From Struthio camelus (taxonomy: Eukaryota > Chordata > Aves > Struthioniformes > Struthionidae): a stretch of DNA of 64,000 nt. Below, one piece after another: positions 29,501 to 37,700 of the stretch. The notes below the pieces were generated by a model, which worked only from the letters and a program-made list of their open reading frames with translations, searched no databases and was not told the DNA's origin. How positions within the stretch are numbered: position 1 is the first letter of the stretch; each line of letters opens with the position of its first letter. The position numbers and the translations under genes are program-made. The stretch lies in NCBI RefSeq assembly GCF_040807025.1, contig NC_090943.1:121223900-121287899 (forward strand), written 5' to 3'.

Positions 29501-32500
29501 ACCTTCACACATACCAATGCAATCTAAGGAAGGAACGTGTGACTTTGCAAAGAAGAAGCATGCAGCCTTAATTATATGAAAATATTTTAGTCTAGAAAAT
29601 ATGTATGCCTGATACAATTAACAAGTCAGGATATTTTACAGTACTTTGTAAATACTCTTGATCGAAATTTTTTCTTGAGAAAAAACGAACAGTCACAGAC
29701 CTTATTTCTTGACATCTACATCTACCTCTGTCCTGTTTCCTTCACACCCCAGTCTGAACACACTTTACTATGAAAATATTCCCCTTGAAAATGACAGTCA
29801 CAGAATCAGTACCAGAAGTATCACAGGACAATTGTGCCTTCCTACGGGGCAAAAATGAATGGACAGGTTCTTGTCTTTCAGAAAAAGCCAATGGGAGTTG
29901 GGCATCAAACTTGCTACTTAGAAAATCTCTTGCACTTTGAAGCTGTTCAAAGTGAGAGAAGCTATGGCAGGTTAATGTTTCAGGCTAGAAGTAGCACTAA
30001 ACCTGTACAACACAAGTATGACTCTCAACAAGTCAGCTCAAACACTAAACACAGGAAACTTGGGGACTGCTTAACCTTGGCTTTCCCCTGCTCTTTGCAG
30101 AAGGCAAGTACAATCAAGTAACCGTCCATATGCTCTAGACTGATTAGCAAGCCATGTATGTTATCTGGGTTTTCAGCCCATTTCTGATCTAAAAACTAAT
30201 TTCAGCTCATACCAAGGCAGTCAGGAAATCCCCATCGAATCTATCTGCAATGCATCTGGGCTCCTCTTTGCTTGGAAATCCTATTGTGCCTTTGTGTTGG
30301 CGTCAACTGCAGGAGCTACTCGGGGAGAGTAAAGAAGAAGTTAGAGGGCCAGCAGTTTAGCAGTTTATTGAACAGCACCACTGCGTGTAGCAGACGCTGC
30401 CTGCCCTACGGGGCTGCACATCAAATGCAACCTTTCACATTGCCTAAATGGAGACTATGGTCCAAGGTTATTTTAAACTAATTATGAGGAGCTCTCGTAG
30501 CTGACAGAAACATGGCTACCTGTGATCAGTTGAGTCGACTTGTCACAGTGATCTATTACTACAATGACATTTCCTTGCAAAGAGAAGCCTGAGGTGCTAG
30601 AATCTGTGTTTTAATGTCAACTCCACAAATAACTATGTAAGCCACATTTTTGAGTGCTGGCAAATTCCTAACCCCTTGCCACTGATGTAAATCATCACAC
30701 TCTTTTCTCCTGAGTTTCAAACTTGTTTCTTGGCAAGAGAAGGTTTTAAATCACGTCTAAGTGTCATAAGACTCTCAGATGCCTCATGTCAGATGCCTGC
30801 CACACCCTCTGTGCAGTGGGCTATGGAAAAGGGATGTAAATCAGTGCTGTGGGCATGTGTGCGTTGCATGCATACACTGTCTTTGCAGTCCACATCTACT
30901 CGCCCACTGTTCAGCAGGAGCTGGAGAAGAGCCAGGTTTCCTTTCCTTGCAGCCCAAAATGCAGCATTGGCGAGCGGTGTTTCTTTCTGGTGAAAAAAAA
31001 AGCAGAAATAGAAAACTTTGCAAGATACTGTGGACAAGCACACACATGCAAATTCTGCATTCGGATCAAGCGTGCTTCAGTTCAGGTGCGCTGTTCTCTT
31101 AAAACTGGACCGTGGAAGAGAAGCTAATTTAGTTTATTTGCGCAATTAGAGAGATCAGTCTTCATGTGTTATCTCATGTTGTTTCAGGTCCTTCCCGTGT
31201 CCATAGCAGCCTATGACTCTTAGCTTGCTGTGTAATGAGAGCTGATGACGCAAGCCCAAATCCCCGGGGAAACATCACAAAAAACACTGTGCTACCTGGT
31301 ACCTGTATTGGCCGTTTGTGTGGTGGGGCTGAGCACAGTTACGGAGGCTGAATCATCCTGCTGACAAGCCCTGCTGCAGGACATCCTGGCTTCCAGGCTG
31401 TTTCTCTGCTGTCTCCTTCCTTGCTGCATATAAAGTCCCAGTACGTGAAAAGTACTGCTCATGCATCTCCCACACTGTTAGGTTTGCCTGCTTCCTGGAA
31501 ATAACACTCTGTGTAACTATGGTCATGGGAGATATCTCCAGGGTGATAGTAGAAAAAGAAAGCTTCAATCATGATGTCTACAGACTTTGAAGTTCATTTA
31601 CTATATGTGCAAGGCAAGGCAGTGTGTAAGGCAAAATTGGGAAACTCTGCAATCTAGATACCACAGATCACTGTTAAACAATACAATATAATAAACTCCT
31701 TGGGCTTTCAGAGTCCTAAAAGCGCTGCCACACTGTGACTTTTCCTGTGTAGGAGCAAACTATCACTGCCCCAGCCTAGGAGGAAGACAGCAAAAAAGGA
31801 CAGAGACTCTGCTCCTGACCTCCTTATCTGATCCATGCAGAAAGCTGCCCAAACGCTATCCTGACAGATCAGCACTGCCAGGAGGGAAGCGCTGAAGTGA
31901 AGCAAAGCTGCGGTGGCGATGATACACGTCCTGCAGCAGGTCATGCATCTGATTTTTAATAAGGCTCAATATCACTAACAGTTCAATAAAGCAGCTTTTC
32001 ACTGGTAGTAATCTGAGACGGCAGCAGCGTCAAAAGCACCGAGGGGCCTTGGTCTCCAATAAATCCTGCCTCCAAGATAACCCAAAGGAAATGCAAAATG
32101 AAAATAAGTCAGCCATTCTTCTGCAGAATATTAAATATTCACTTTGCCCATGTCCAAATGTCAATACACAAGCGTAATGTCATAGAGAAACAGGATTAAA
32201 TAGTTTTATGGTTGATATTTAAAATATACACATGTATCAGTTTAAATTGCTTCCTTTGTTGACACGCAAATCATAAACCTCACAGAAACCTGTAGATACA
32301 AGCTCAGTTCTGTATGAATCTGACCCAGACCGGTCACACTGAGCGCTTTTAATTGGTTTTACTTTTAATATTTTTTGGTGTTAGCAAGTAGGCAAATTGG
32401 CAGCTGTTGAAGACCAGAGAAGTTTCAACCCTTCTGTAAATCATGAGACATTTCCTATAAATTGATAGCAATATTTCTTGTACCAGCACATACAGAGGCA

Positions 32501-35500
32501 GGAGTCTGGAAAAGAGAATTACGTCAGGCACAATAGGCGAAATTTTGGTCTTCCTTTTACAGCTGACAAACTCTTCATTTCCAAAGATGAATCTGTAAAT
32601 AGTGTCACTTGGAACACAGCTAGTGTTTCTTACCCTCCTGGATGGCTGCTAGTCATGAGGTACAGTTTCTCTATCTTTACCCCCACAACCCATTAACATT
32701 TTAGGTAAATGCAGACAGGTGACTTAAACACACAGTGGATCCATGTCGCCCATTCTGCCCTAACCTACAATGCAGATATTTATTTACAGAGCTGATATTT
32801 AGGAATATTGTCTTTATTATTATGGTGTTCAGTGGAAAATTATTGCAAAAAAGTGATCTTTAGATCTTACAGAGTAGAAAATCAGATTTCAAGGTAAAAA
32901 TAGGAGCTCTGCATGGAGGGACAACGCTCCTTATTTTTTGCCATCTCATTCTATCCCATAAAGGTTTGGAAAACGTTGGGGATTGCAATATATCCATATA
33001 AGGAAAAGTTTATTCCCTCCAGCCCAGTTCTCACTATGAAGGTAGGGTGGCAATATGATTCCATTTTATTTTGCCTACAACCCCTTTACATATCAGGTAG
33101 GCAGGAACTGGAATCACTATTCAGGAGCTCTTTACTTGCTCCCATCATTTTACACGAGGAGAGAAGAGAAGAGAACTAAGTTGCTAGCACCAAAGTAGTC
33201 TGAAACTAGAGGCCTGAAGTCTTGATGACCCACAAAGTCCTCCCTCTTTTTTCCCGTAATTCCTACACCAGCCAAATTGTCCTCATACTTTGGATCAAGT
33301 CCAAGCTATGGAAGAATTCTCATATGCATCAAGGACGTGAAATCAGGTCTTTCCCGGTGGTGTTTCTGACCCAGTTTGGAATGACTGCTGTCAGTACTTC
33401 TGCTTCCCCTAATACCCTCACATTGCTGGAAATTCCTTATATAAAACTTGAGCATACAGTGCACACTCAGAACATCAACCACGCAGTGATTAGATAAAAA
33501 AAGCAAACACAAACCTGAGCTATTTTGTATGCTAAGCTGAATGGAATGTGCAAAAATCAAACAGCCGGGCCACTTACCCAGGGACAGCCTGGAGAAGTGC
33601 CATGTAGCCATTTCTCTTCTATTTTCAAAGCAAAGATTTATACCTTTGTGCTCCTCATTTCCAGGCGATATCAGCAACACTGACATCAATAGAAGGCGCA
33701 GTAAACATCGGTAGGAAGCACAGTAAAAGGTTTTATTTGGCGATTAATGATCAGATGAACTGAATCACTTCTGAGCAATAAACTGGTTTTCAACCCCAGG
33801 ACATGACATAAGCCTTGACTGCTGCTGTTTAGCTATGTATTCAATCCTCTCCCCTCAGGTATTTCTTAGGGAGAGGTAATGTCGAATTGCAAGAGATTAA
33901 CTGAATAAAATTGTGATGTTATTCTTATTATAAAGCTAGTCTGCTCCTAAAATCCTTAAAATACAAAACTGATCCTCAGCACTGACAGCCAGGGAACAGA
34001 ACATAATAAGGGTCTCAAAGAGCGATTAGCTAATAGCTTTGGTGAAAATGACATATTTCATTATGCCATTTGCTCCAGCATCAGCAACTTTCAGGATACC
34101 GTTGCTTGTACTTCATCAAGATCTCTAAAGTATTATTTCAAATTCTGGCTGTGCTATTAATTTTAATCATTTATACACTTTTAGAAAAGCCCAATGGTGG
34201 AAAACTGGCACTATATTCATGCTGTGCTGACACCAAGCACAAAAACCTACTCAAAAATAGTCTAGAGGAAAATATATTTCACAAATCGGACAAGACCTTT
34301 TCTATATTGGAATATAGAAGAAATAAAATGGAATAATGTATGTGTCATCTTAGGAATACTGGGGAGGAAAGAGCCTTTGAACGCTGTGATGGCCAGGCCC
34401 CGTTCCCTGCCCTACCTTTGACTTGCTATGTGCACAAAGAGGCAGGTCGCAGTAGGGCAACAGCTGAGGAGGGAGAGAGTAGATCCTAAACAGTGATCTT
34501 GAAGGTGAAAGAGAAGAGGCACAATAGGCAGAGAGAGAGAAAGAGGGAGAAAGAGAGCACCAGGCCAGGGCCTGGTTCCTTGTACTGTCAGAATACAAGA
34601 AAATTCCCTTTTTGGTCTCAGGATCCAAACGAGTCCCTGTGGAAAAGAGAATCTGAGGAAAAGGTTTTAAGAAGAAGAGCTGGAAATGTGAATCAAGTAT
34701 GAGACAACGGAAAATGTGAGTGGTACTTGGGAGGAAAGACAGAGGACTTCATTGGACAGTAGCACATGCTACATGCAGGATCTTGAGCAAAGAGAAAGGT
34801 AGCTGAAGACACAGATAGAAGTTTAAGCAGGCAAAAATGCCGAGAAACTGCTGGAAGAAGAGGGAGTAGTCATGTGTACAGACAGTGAGAAATACAGAGA
34901 AATGCTAGCTCATAGCTAAGTAGGATGATAAAGGGGAAAACAGGTAGACAGCAGCAAATGGGGATGGGAGGAGCGCACGGCAAGTTCACAGCCTTCTGAG
35001 AGAAAGAGAAAATATCAAGCAGTGAGACAGACACAGAAAAGAGAGAGAAAGCAGGGGGAGGTGGTGGTAGGTGCTGGGGGACAGCTTGCTGGAGGGAGAG
35101 GGGTCTGGTGCCGAGCTACCCCGAACAGGAGCTGATAGGAAGAGAATAGAAAAAAAGACCTGAAGGACAAGGTGAAAAGCTAAGCAGGCCAAAAAGGCAG
35201 GAGAAGGCAAGAAAACACAAGGCTGGCACCACATTACAACCTCAGCTGCTACCGAAAAGCAGGAGAAAGAGCAGGAGCAAATTGAGGTAGATGCTTATGA
35301 GGGCAGGAGAAAAGAAAGGAAGGAGCAAGAGGGTGGGAATGAGCCAGGGAGACAGCGCAGAGGGACAGAGCGGACTGAAGAGGCACGAGGACGAGAGAGG
35401 GCCAAAAAGGGGATGAACGCAGAGATTTCAGCGCTCGGCGCAGAGCTGAGCAGCGCTCTGCGGGACGGCACCCTGCCGGGCACCAAAGCAGGGCTTCGCC

Positions 35501-36374
35501 GGCCAGTGGGAGCCACCTGCTGCGCTGGGCAGTGCCACCGGCGAAACCGAGATGCCGCGGCGCTCCCGTGGGGACACACGCTGACAGCAACAAGAGGCAA
35601 GGACGGGGAATCATCCCGCACGTAAAGCAACGCAACACAAGCAGCATGACAACGGGCTGGCACGGGAGCTGGCGATCAATACAACAAGAGCCGGCAGAGG
35701 ATGCAAAAAGTGCATAGCTGAGGAGACGCACAGCTAGCATAAATATTATCTGTTATCCTCGGTAAACCGCTGCTTGCCTCTGATCTTATCAATCCCCTCT
35801 GCAGACTTAAAAAACTCATTTTGGTGACTCTCCTGAAAAAGGCTGCCCTGGCCTGGCGTTGCATGGGAGAGGCGCAAGAAGTAAAAGCGACCGCAGGCGG
35901 AAAAGGCAACGAGCCCGACCGCTGCGGGGACCCTGGATAAATGCTGCCGCCGCACTATTACACAGCCGGCACTAGCAGAGGAGCGGAGAAGCGGCCGGGG
36001 CGCTTCCGACCGCGTCCTCCCCAGCGATGTGTGCGGGGTGACCGGCCGCCCGGCAGGCGTTTGTATAACACCGCAGGGGCATCCCTTTGGGGAGGCGGAG
36101 AGAGCCCCTCGCTCCATCACCTGCAACCGCAGGGTGCACCCCGCAGCCGGGAAGGGCGCTTCTGGTTTCCTTTCCTCCCCCTTAACCCCCCTCCCCTATT
36201 TTTTCTTAAAAATAAAAAAATTAAAAAAAAAAAACCCAAACAAGAATATGACGGAGCATTTCAGCGGCTGCCGGCACGGAGAGCACAAAACGAGAGGCCA
36301 AACGTGCATCCCCCCCCCCCTCTTTCCGCCTCCCCCGCCGGCGCCCGGCTCACCTTGAACGACATGGTGCACAT
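5409..36374 (-). CDS. ANKRD29: ANKRD29, ankyrin repeat domain protein 29, whole coding span (10 exons)
   Basis: The joined coding exons, in transcript order, are 36354-36374, 30876-30986, 28663-28761, 26299-26397, 17851-17949, 14764-14862, 8856-8954, 8302-8397, 7137-7235 and 5409-5519. All are phase 0 with GT donors and AG acceptors and give about 310 residues; the mammalian protein is about 300. The product is almost entirely ankyrin repeats, one per exon, with the usual (D/N)GTTAL...A...G(H/Y)..V...LL..GA signature. Ankyrin repeats form a stack of helical hairpins used for protein binding. There is no signal peptide, membrane segment or catalytic motif, so a soluble scaffold role is likely but the partner is unknown. 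The leader MCTMSFK, the FSPTLG motif and the position divergent to LAMA3 identify ANKRD29 rather than another ankyrin gene. The naming rests on recall of the family, not on a search. Confidence 0.93.
5520..7136 (-). other. ANKRD29: ANKRD29 intron 9
   Basis: Intron between exons 9 and 10, with a GTACGT donor and a TTCCAG acceptor. It is AT-rich and has a T11 run near 6665. Nothing else was recognised. Confidence 0.85.
7137..7235 (-). CDS. ANKRD29: ANKRD29 exon 9 (residues 242-274, last ankyrin repeat)
   Basis: A 99-nt exon encoding [20 protein letters not shown] and then [13 protein letters not shown]. The acceptor is a T tract followed by CCAG and the donor is GTACGT. It is the best match to the generic ankyrin consensus in the protein ([15 protein letters not shown]). 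It forms the last full repeat before the short C-terminal cap in exon 10. Confidence 0.95.
7236..8301 (-). other. ANKRD29: ANKRD29 intron 8
   Basis: Intron between exons 8 and 9, with a GTTAGT donor and a CCAG acceptor. No repeat or coding segment was recognised. Confidence 0.85.
8302..8397 (-). CDS. ANKRD29: ANKRD29 exon 8 (residues 210-241, short ankyrin repeat)
   Basis: A 96-nt exon of 32 codons, one codon shorter than its neighbours, encoding [20 protein letters not shown] and then [12 protein letters not shown]. The acceptor ends in AAAG and the donor is GTTAGT. The usual GAD loop is replaced by FSPTLG, a family-specific feature that helps name the gene. The intron upstream of it (between exons 7 and 8) is only 458 bp. 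Confidence 0.95.
8398..8855 (-). other. ANKRD29: ANKRD29 intron 7
   Basis: A short 458-bp intron with a GTGAGT donor and an acceptor ending AAAG. No other feature was seen. Confidence 0.85.
8856..8954 (-). CDS. ANKRD29: ANKRD29 exon 7 (residues 177-209, ankyrin repeat)
   Basis: A 99-nt exon encoding [20 protein letters not shown] and then [13 protein letters not shown]. The donor is GTGAGT. The acceptor is a T7 tract followed by GAAG, so the intron ends in AAG rather than the commoner CAG. The APLWIAS..GH segment is characteristic of this protein. Confidence 0.95.
8955..14763 (-). other. ANKRD29: ANKRD29 intron 6
   Basis: A 5.8-kb intron with a GTAATG donor and a GAAG acceptor. It holds A-tracts near 10698 and 10883 and a 31-bp tandem duplication at 10046-10099. 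No transposon was recognised. Confidence 0.85.
10046..10099. repeat. 31-bp direct tandem duplication
   Basis: A 23-base segment beginning GGAATCTCTCTTG occurs at 10046-10068 and again, identically, at 10077-10099, so the period is 31 bases. Each copy contains ATCTCT...AGAGAT and could form a small hairpin. It lies in ANKRD29 intron 6. Confidence 0.9.
14764..14862 (-). CDS. ANKRD29: ANKRD29 exon 6 (residues 144-176, ankyrin repeat)
   Basis: A 99-nt exon encoding [20 protein letters not shown] and then [13 protein letters not shown]. The acceptor is ACGCAG and the donor GTAATG. The normally conserved TAL triplet reads SAT here, a mild departure from the consensus at the start of helix 1. Neighbouring repeats keep TAL or APL. 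The fold should tolerate it. Confidence 0.95.
14863..17850 (-). other. ANKRD29: ANKRD29 intron 5
   Basis: A 3.0-kb intron with a GTGAGT donor and an ACGCAG acceptor. It contains a GC-rich patch at about 16920-17120 that keeps open frames of 90-160 codons on both strands. None resembles a known protein, and I treat them as composition effects. Confidence 0.85.
17851..17949 (-). CDS. ANKRD29: ANKRD29 exon 5 (residues 111-143, ankyrin repeat)
   Basis: A 99-nt exon encoding [20 protein letters not shown] and then [13 protein letters not shown]. The acceptor is TTCACAG and the donor GTGAGT. The repeat has a textbook [12 protein letters not shown]...V..LL.HGA pattern. The phase-0 boundaries fall at the beta-turn between repeats, as in the other exons. 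Confidence 0.95.
17950..26298 (-). other. ANKRD29: ANKRD29 intron 4
   Basis: The largest intron of the gene at 8.3 kb, with a GTAAGC donor and a TTCACAG acceptor. It contains a C13 run at 18971-18983 and the CR1 LINE at about 21808-23085 in the opposite orientation to the gene. The rest holds nothing I can name. Confidence 0.85.
21808..23085 (+). mobile_element. CR1 LINE, 5'-truncated, with a long open reverse-transcriptase frame
   Basis: A non-LTR retrotransposon fragment of about 1.28 kb. The frame at 21811-22995 is open for 394 codons with no internal stop. It shows FLDFSKAFD (residues 40-48), [10 protein letters not shown] (98-107) and the catalytic FADD (128-131), followed by the CR1-type C-terminal region ending near LDVILGNML. 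The endonuclease domain and the first reverse-transcriptase motifs are missing, so the copy is 5'-truncated and not autonomous. The apparent GTG start is only where the copy begins. The 3' end carries the CR1 hallmark GGTCCCTTCCAACC... followed by three ATTCTGTG units and no poly(A). It lies antisense in ANKRD29 intron 4. The uninterrupted frame suggests a fairly recent insertion. The exact 5' junction is uncertain by some tens of bases. Confidence 0.95.
26299..26397 (-). CDS. ANKRD29: ANKRD29 exon 4 (residues 78-110, ankyrin repeat)
   Basis: A 99-nt exon encoding [20 protein letters not shown] followed by a segment ending STEFKNK. The acceptor is TACAG and the donor GTAAGC. This is a canonical repeat with the AAQQGH turn and the FGAS loop. 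It lies at the upstream border of the largest intron (8.3 kb), which holds an antisense CR1 LINE. Confidence 0.95.
26398..28662 (-). other. ANKRD29: ANKRD29 intron 3
   Basis: A 2.3-kb intron with a GTAGGA donor and a TACAG acceptor. No repeat or gene was recognised. Confidence 0.85.
28663..28761 (-). CDS. ANKRD29: ANKRD29 exon 3 (residues 45-77, ankyrin repeat)
   Basis: A 99-nt exon encoding exactly one 33-residue repeat, [20 protein letters not shown] through GADINLQRE. The acceptor is CAG and the donor GTAGGA. TALMVAS..GH is helix 1, [10 protein letters not shown] is helix 2 plus the loop. Two cysteines (CKDS at the end of exon 2 and DCVRE here) lie close together, but nothing indicates a metal site. 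Confidence 0.95.
28762..30875 (-). other. ANKRD29: ANKRD29 intron 2
   Basis: A 2.1-kb intron with a GTATGC donor and a CAG acceptor. There is a T-tract near 29145. Nothing else was recognised. Confidence 0.85.
30876..30986 (-). CDS. ANKRD29: ANKRD29 exon 2 (residues 8-44, first ankyrin repeat)
   Basis: A 111-nt exon with 37 codons, starting [14 protein letters not shown] and ending VDVDCKDS. The acceptor is a T-rich tract followed by CACCAG, and the donor is GTATGC. The [15 protein letters not shown] core is a capping ankyrin repeat in which the hydrophobic helix-1 positions are kept but the usual GxTPLH is replaced by ETPLANA. This divergence is normal for an N-terminal cap. The exon joins exon 1 and exon 3 in phase 0. 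Confidence 0.95.
30987..36353 (-). other. ANKRD29: ANKRD29 intron 1
   Basis: A 5.4-kb intron with a GTGAGC donor and a CACCAG acceptor. It includes the purine-rich tract at about 34500-35420 and, at its 5' end, the downstream half of the CpG island. No coding exon or transposon was recognised. Confidence 0.85.
34500..35420 (+). repeat. purine-rich (GA-rich) low-complexity tract
   Basis: About 0.9 kb in which the plus strand is strongly purine-biased, with runs such as GAGAGAGAAAGAGGGAGAAA and GAGGGAGAG. The transcribed ANKRD29 RNA is correspondingly pyrimidine-rich. The strand bias keeps spurious open frames alive on the minus strand. The borders are approximate. Confidence 0.8.
36354..36374 (-). 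CDS. ANKRD29: ANKRD29 exon 1 (start codon, residues 1-7)
   Basis: The coding part of exon 1 reads MCTMSFK and ends in a GTGAGC donor at 36353-36348. The start was chosen because mammalian ANKRD29 begins with a nearly identical MC.MSFK leader. A second in-frame ATG lies three codons downstream (36363-36365) and could be used instead. The exon sits in a very GC-rich CpG island, and the bases just upstream form a 92-bp palindrome described separately. No splice acceptor upstream was needed, so this is probably the first exon. The transcription start cannot be read from the sequence. Confidence 0.85.
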
Positions 36375-36382
36375 CGCAGCGG

Positions 36383-36474
36383 GCCGCGCCGCCCCGCGCC
36401 CCGCCCCGCGCAGCCCCGCGCAGCGGCGCGCCGCTGCGCGGGGCTGCGCGGGGCGGGGCGCGGGGCTGCGCGGC
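36383..36474. repeat. 92-bp GC-rich palindrome immediately 5' of the ANKRD29 start codon
   Basis: The two 46-bp arms, 36383-36428 and 36429-36474, are reverse complements with no spacer. The only mismatch is between 36390 and 36467. The inner 38 bp of each arm pair perfectly. The central bases read GCGGCGCGCCGC. The palindrome ends 8 bp before the ATG at 36374-36372 on the minus strand. Confidence 0.95.
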
Positions 36475-36543
36475 GCCGCCGCCTTCCTTCCCCGCAGGCG
36501 TTCGTGCCCGCGAGTTTAATAGCATTAAAGTGTTTTTTAAAAT

Positions 36544-36545
<2 letters not shown>

Positions 36546-36592
<47 letters not shown>

Positions 36593-36724
36593 CATTTATA
36601 TTTATATTATTATTTATATTTATATTTATTATATTATATTTATATTTATATTTATATTTATATTTATATTTATATTTATATTTATATTTATATTTATATT
36701 TATATTTATATTATTTTATTATTA
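36546..36724. repeat. ATT and TTTATA microsatellite block
   Basis: An (ATT)n run covers about 36546-36592. It is followed by degenerate, then regular, TTTATA units to about 36724. It lies between the ANKRD29 start region and a CR1 fragment. Another short (ATT)n run follows the CR1 at about 37474-37497. Confidence 0.97.
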
Positions 36725-36787
36725 TACTTTCCAACAGGTCAGTCCCCAGCCAGCAGTACAGGCTGGGGACTGACCTGTTGGAAAGTA
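36725..36787. repeat. 27-bp perfect inverted repeat with 9-bp spacer at the CR1 head
   Basis: The left arm at 36725-36751 and the right arm at 36761-36787 are exact reverse complements. The right arm is authentic CR1 sequence: the same bases occur inside the other long copy near 22365-22391. The left arm is therefore an inverted duplicate joined to the 5' end of the element. Confidence 0.95.
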
Positions 36788-37476
36788 GCTCTGCCGAGAA
36801 GGACCTGGGAGTGCTGGTGGACACCAAGTTAAGCACGAGCCAGCAGTGTGCCCTTGCGGCCAAGAAGGCCAATGGGATCCTGGGGTGCATTAGGCAGAGT
36901 GTTGCCAGCAGGTGGAGGGAGGTGATCCTGCCCCTCTACTCAGCCCTGGGGAGGCCTCACCTGGAGTACTGTGTCCAGTTCTGGGCTCCCCAGTACAAGA
37001 GAGACATGGCACTCCTGGAGAGAGTCCAGCGGAGGGCTACCAAGATGATTAGAGGGCTGGAGCACCTCTCCTCTGAAGAAAGACTGCAAGAGCTGGGCCT
37101 GTTCAGCCTGGGGAAGAGAAGATTGAGAGGGGATCTCATCAACGTGTACAAGTATCTGAAGGGGGAGTGTCAAGAGGATGAAGCCAGCCTCTTCTCCGTG
37201 TGCCCAGCAACAGGACAAGAGGCAGCGGGCACAAACTGAACCACAGGAAGTTCCATCTGAACCTGAGAAAAAACTTCTTCACTGTGAGGGTGACAGAGCG
37301 TTGGAACAGGTTGCCCAGAGAGGTGGTGGAGTCTCCTTCCCTGGAGATATTCAAAAGCCGTCTGGATGTGATCCTGGGCAATATGCTCTAGGAGACCCTG
37401 CTTGAGCAGGGAGGTTGGACTAGATGATCTCCAGAGGTCCCTTCCAACCTAAACGATTCTGTGATTCTGTGATTCT
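36752..37476 (+). mobile_element. CR1 LINE fragment (3' end), 5'-truncated and frameshifted
   Basis: About 0.72 kb of CR1 matching the 3' part of the copy at 21808-23085. Over 200 aligned bases I count about seven differences, roughly 96% identity. It starts downstream of the reverse-transcriptase catalytic motifs, at about residue 184 of the longer copy. One G is missing near 37199 relative to that copy, which splits the frame into 36778-37239 and 37200-37391. The 3' end has two ATTCTGTG units and then runs into ATT repeats. The copy lies about 0.4-1.1 kb upstream of the ANKRD29 start codon, antisense to that gene. Confidence 0.95.
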
Positions 37477-37494
37477 ATTATTATTATTAATTAT

Positions 37495-37700
37495 TAGATC
37501 GGTCCCCCCCGCACAGACCTAGCTCCGAAACGATGCAAAACCTCCCCGCTTTCCCCCCGACTGGCATGGCGCTTCTTTTGCATCTCACGTCTTTTCCCCT
37601 TCACGGCAGGGCAACGCTGCCAAACGGTCCGGGTTGTGAGCGCCCGGCCGGCTTGCGCGCCTCCGGCTAGCACCGAGACGCTTATCTCACACGCAGGACG
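37495..37700. promoter_or_regulatory. ANKRD29: detached upstream part of the ANKRD29 CpG island
   Basis: GC-rich, CpG-containing sequence (C-runs, GCGCCCGGCCGG, GCGCGCC) resumes directly after the CR1 and ATT block. It looks like the upstream continuation of the island at 35430-36530, separated from it by about 0.95 kb of repeats. Confidence 0.5.

Larger units (their letters stand above)
35430..36530. promoter_or_regulatory. ANKRD29: CpG island at the ANKRD29 5' end (downstream part)
   Basis: Dense CG dinucleotides and high GC run from intron 1 across exon 1 and end abruptly at the ATT microsatellite near 36540. GC boxes (GGGGCGGGG type) occur around 36400-36460. This is the likely promoter of ANKRD29. 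No TATA box was found. Confidence 0.8.

Noticed and set aside
35249-35740. 163-codon minus-strand open frame at the purine tract
   Set aside because: Pyrimidine-rich strand bias yields Ser/Leu/Pro-rich nonsense with no domain.
36504-36832. Open frames made of Ile/Tyr/Phe repeats
   Set aside because: These are translations of the ATT and TTTATA microsatellites.
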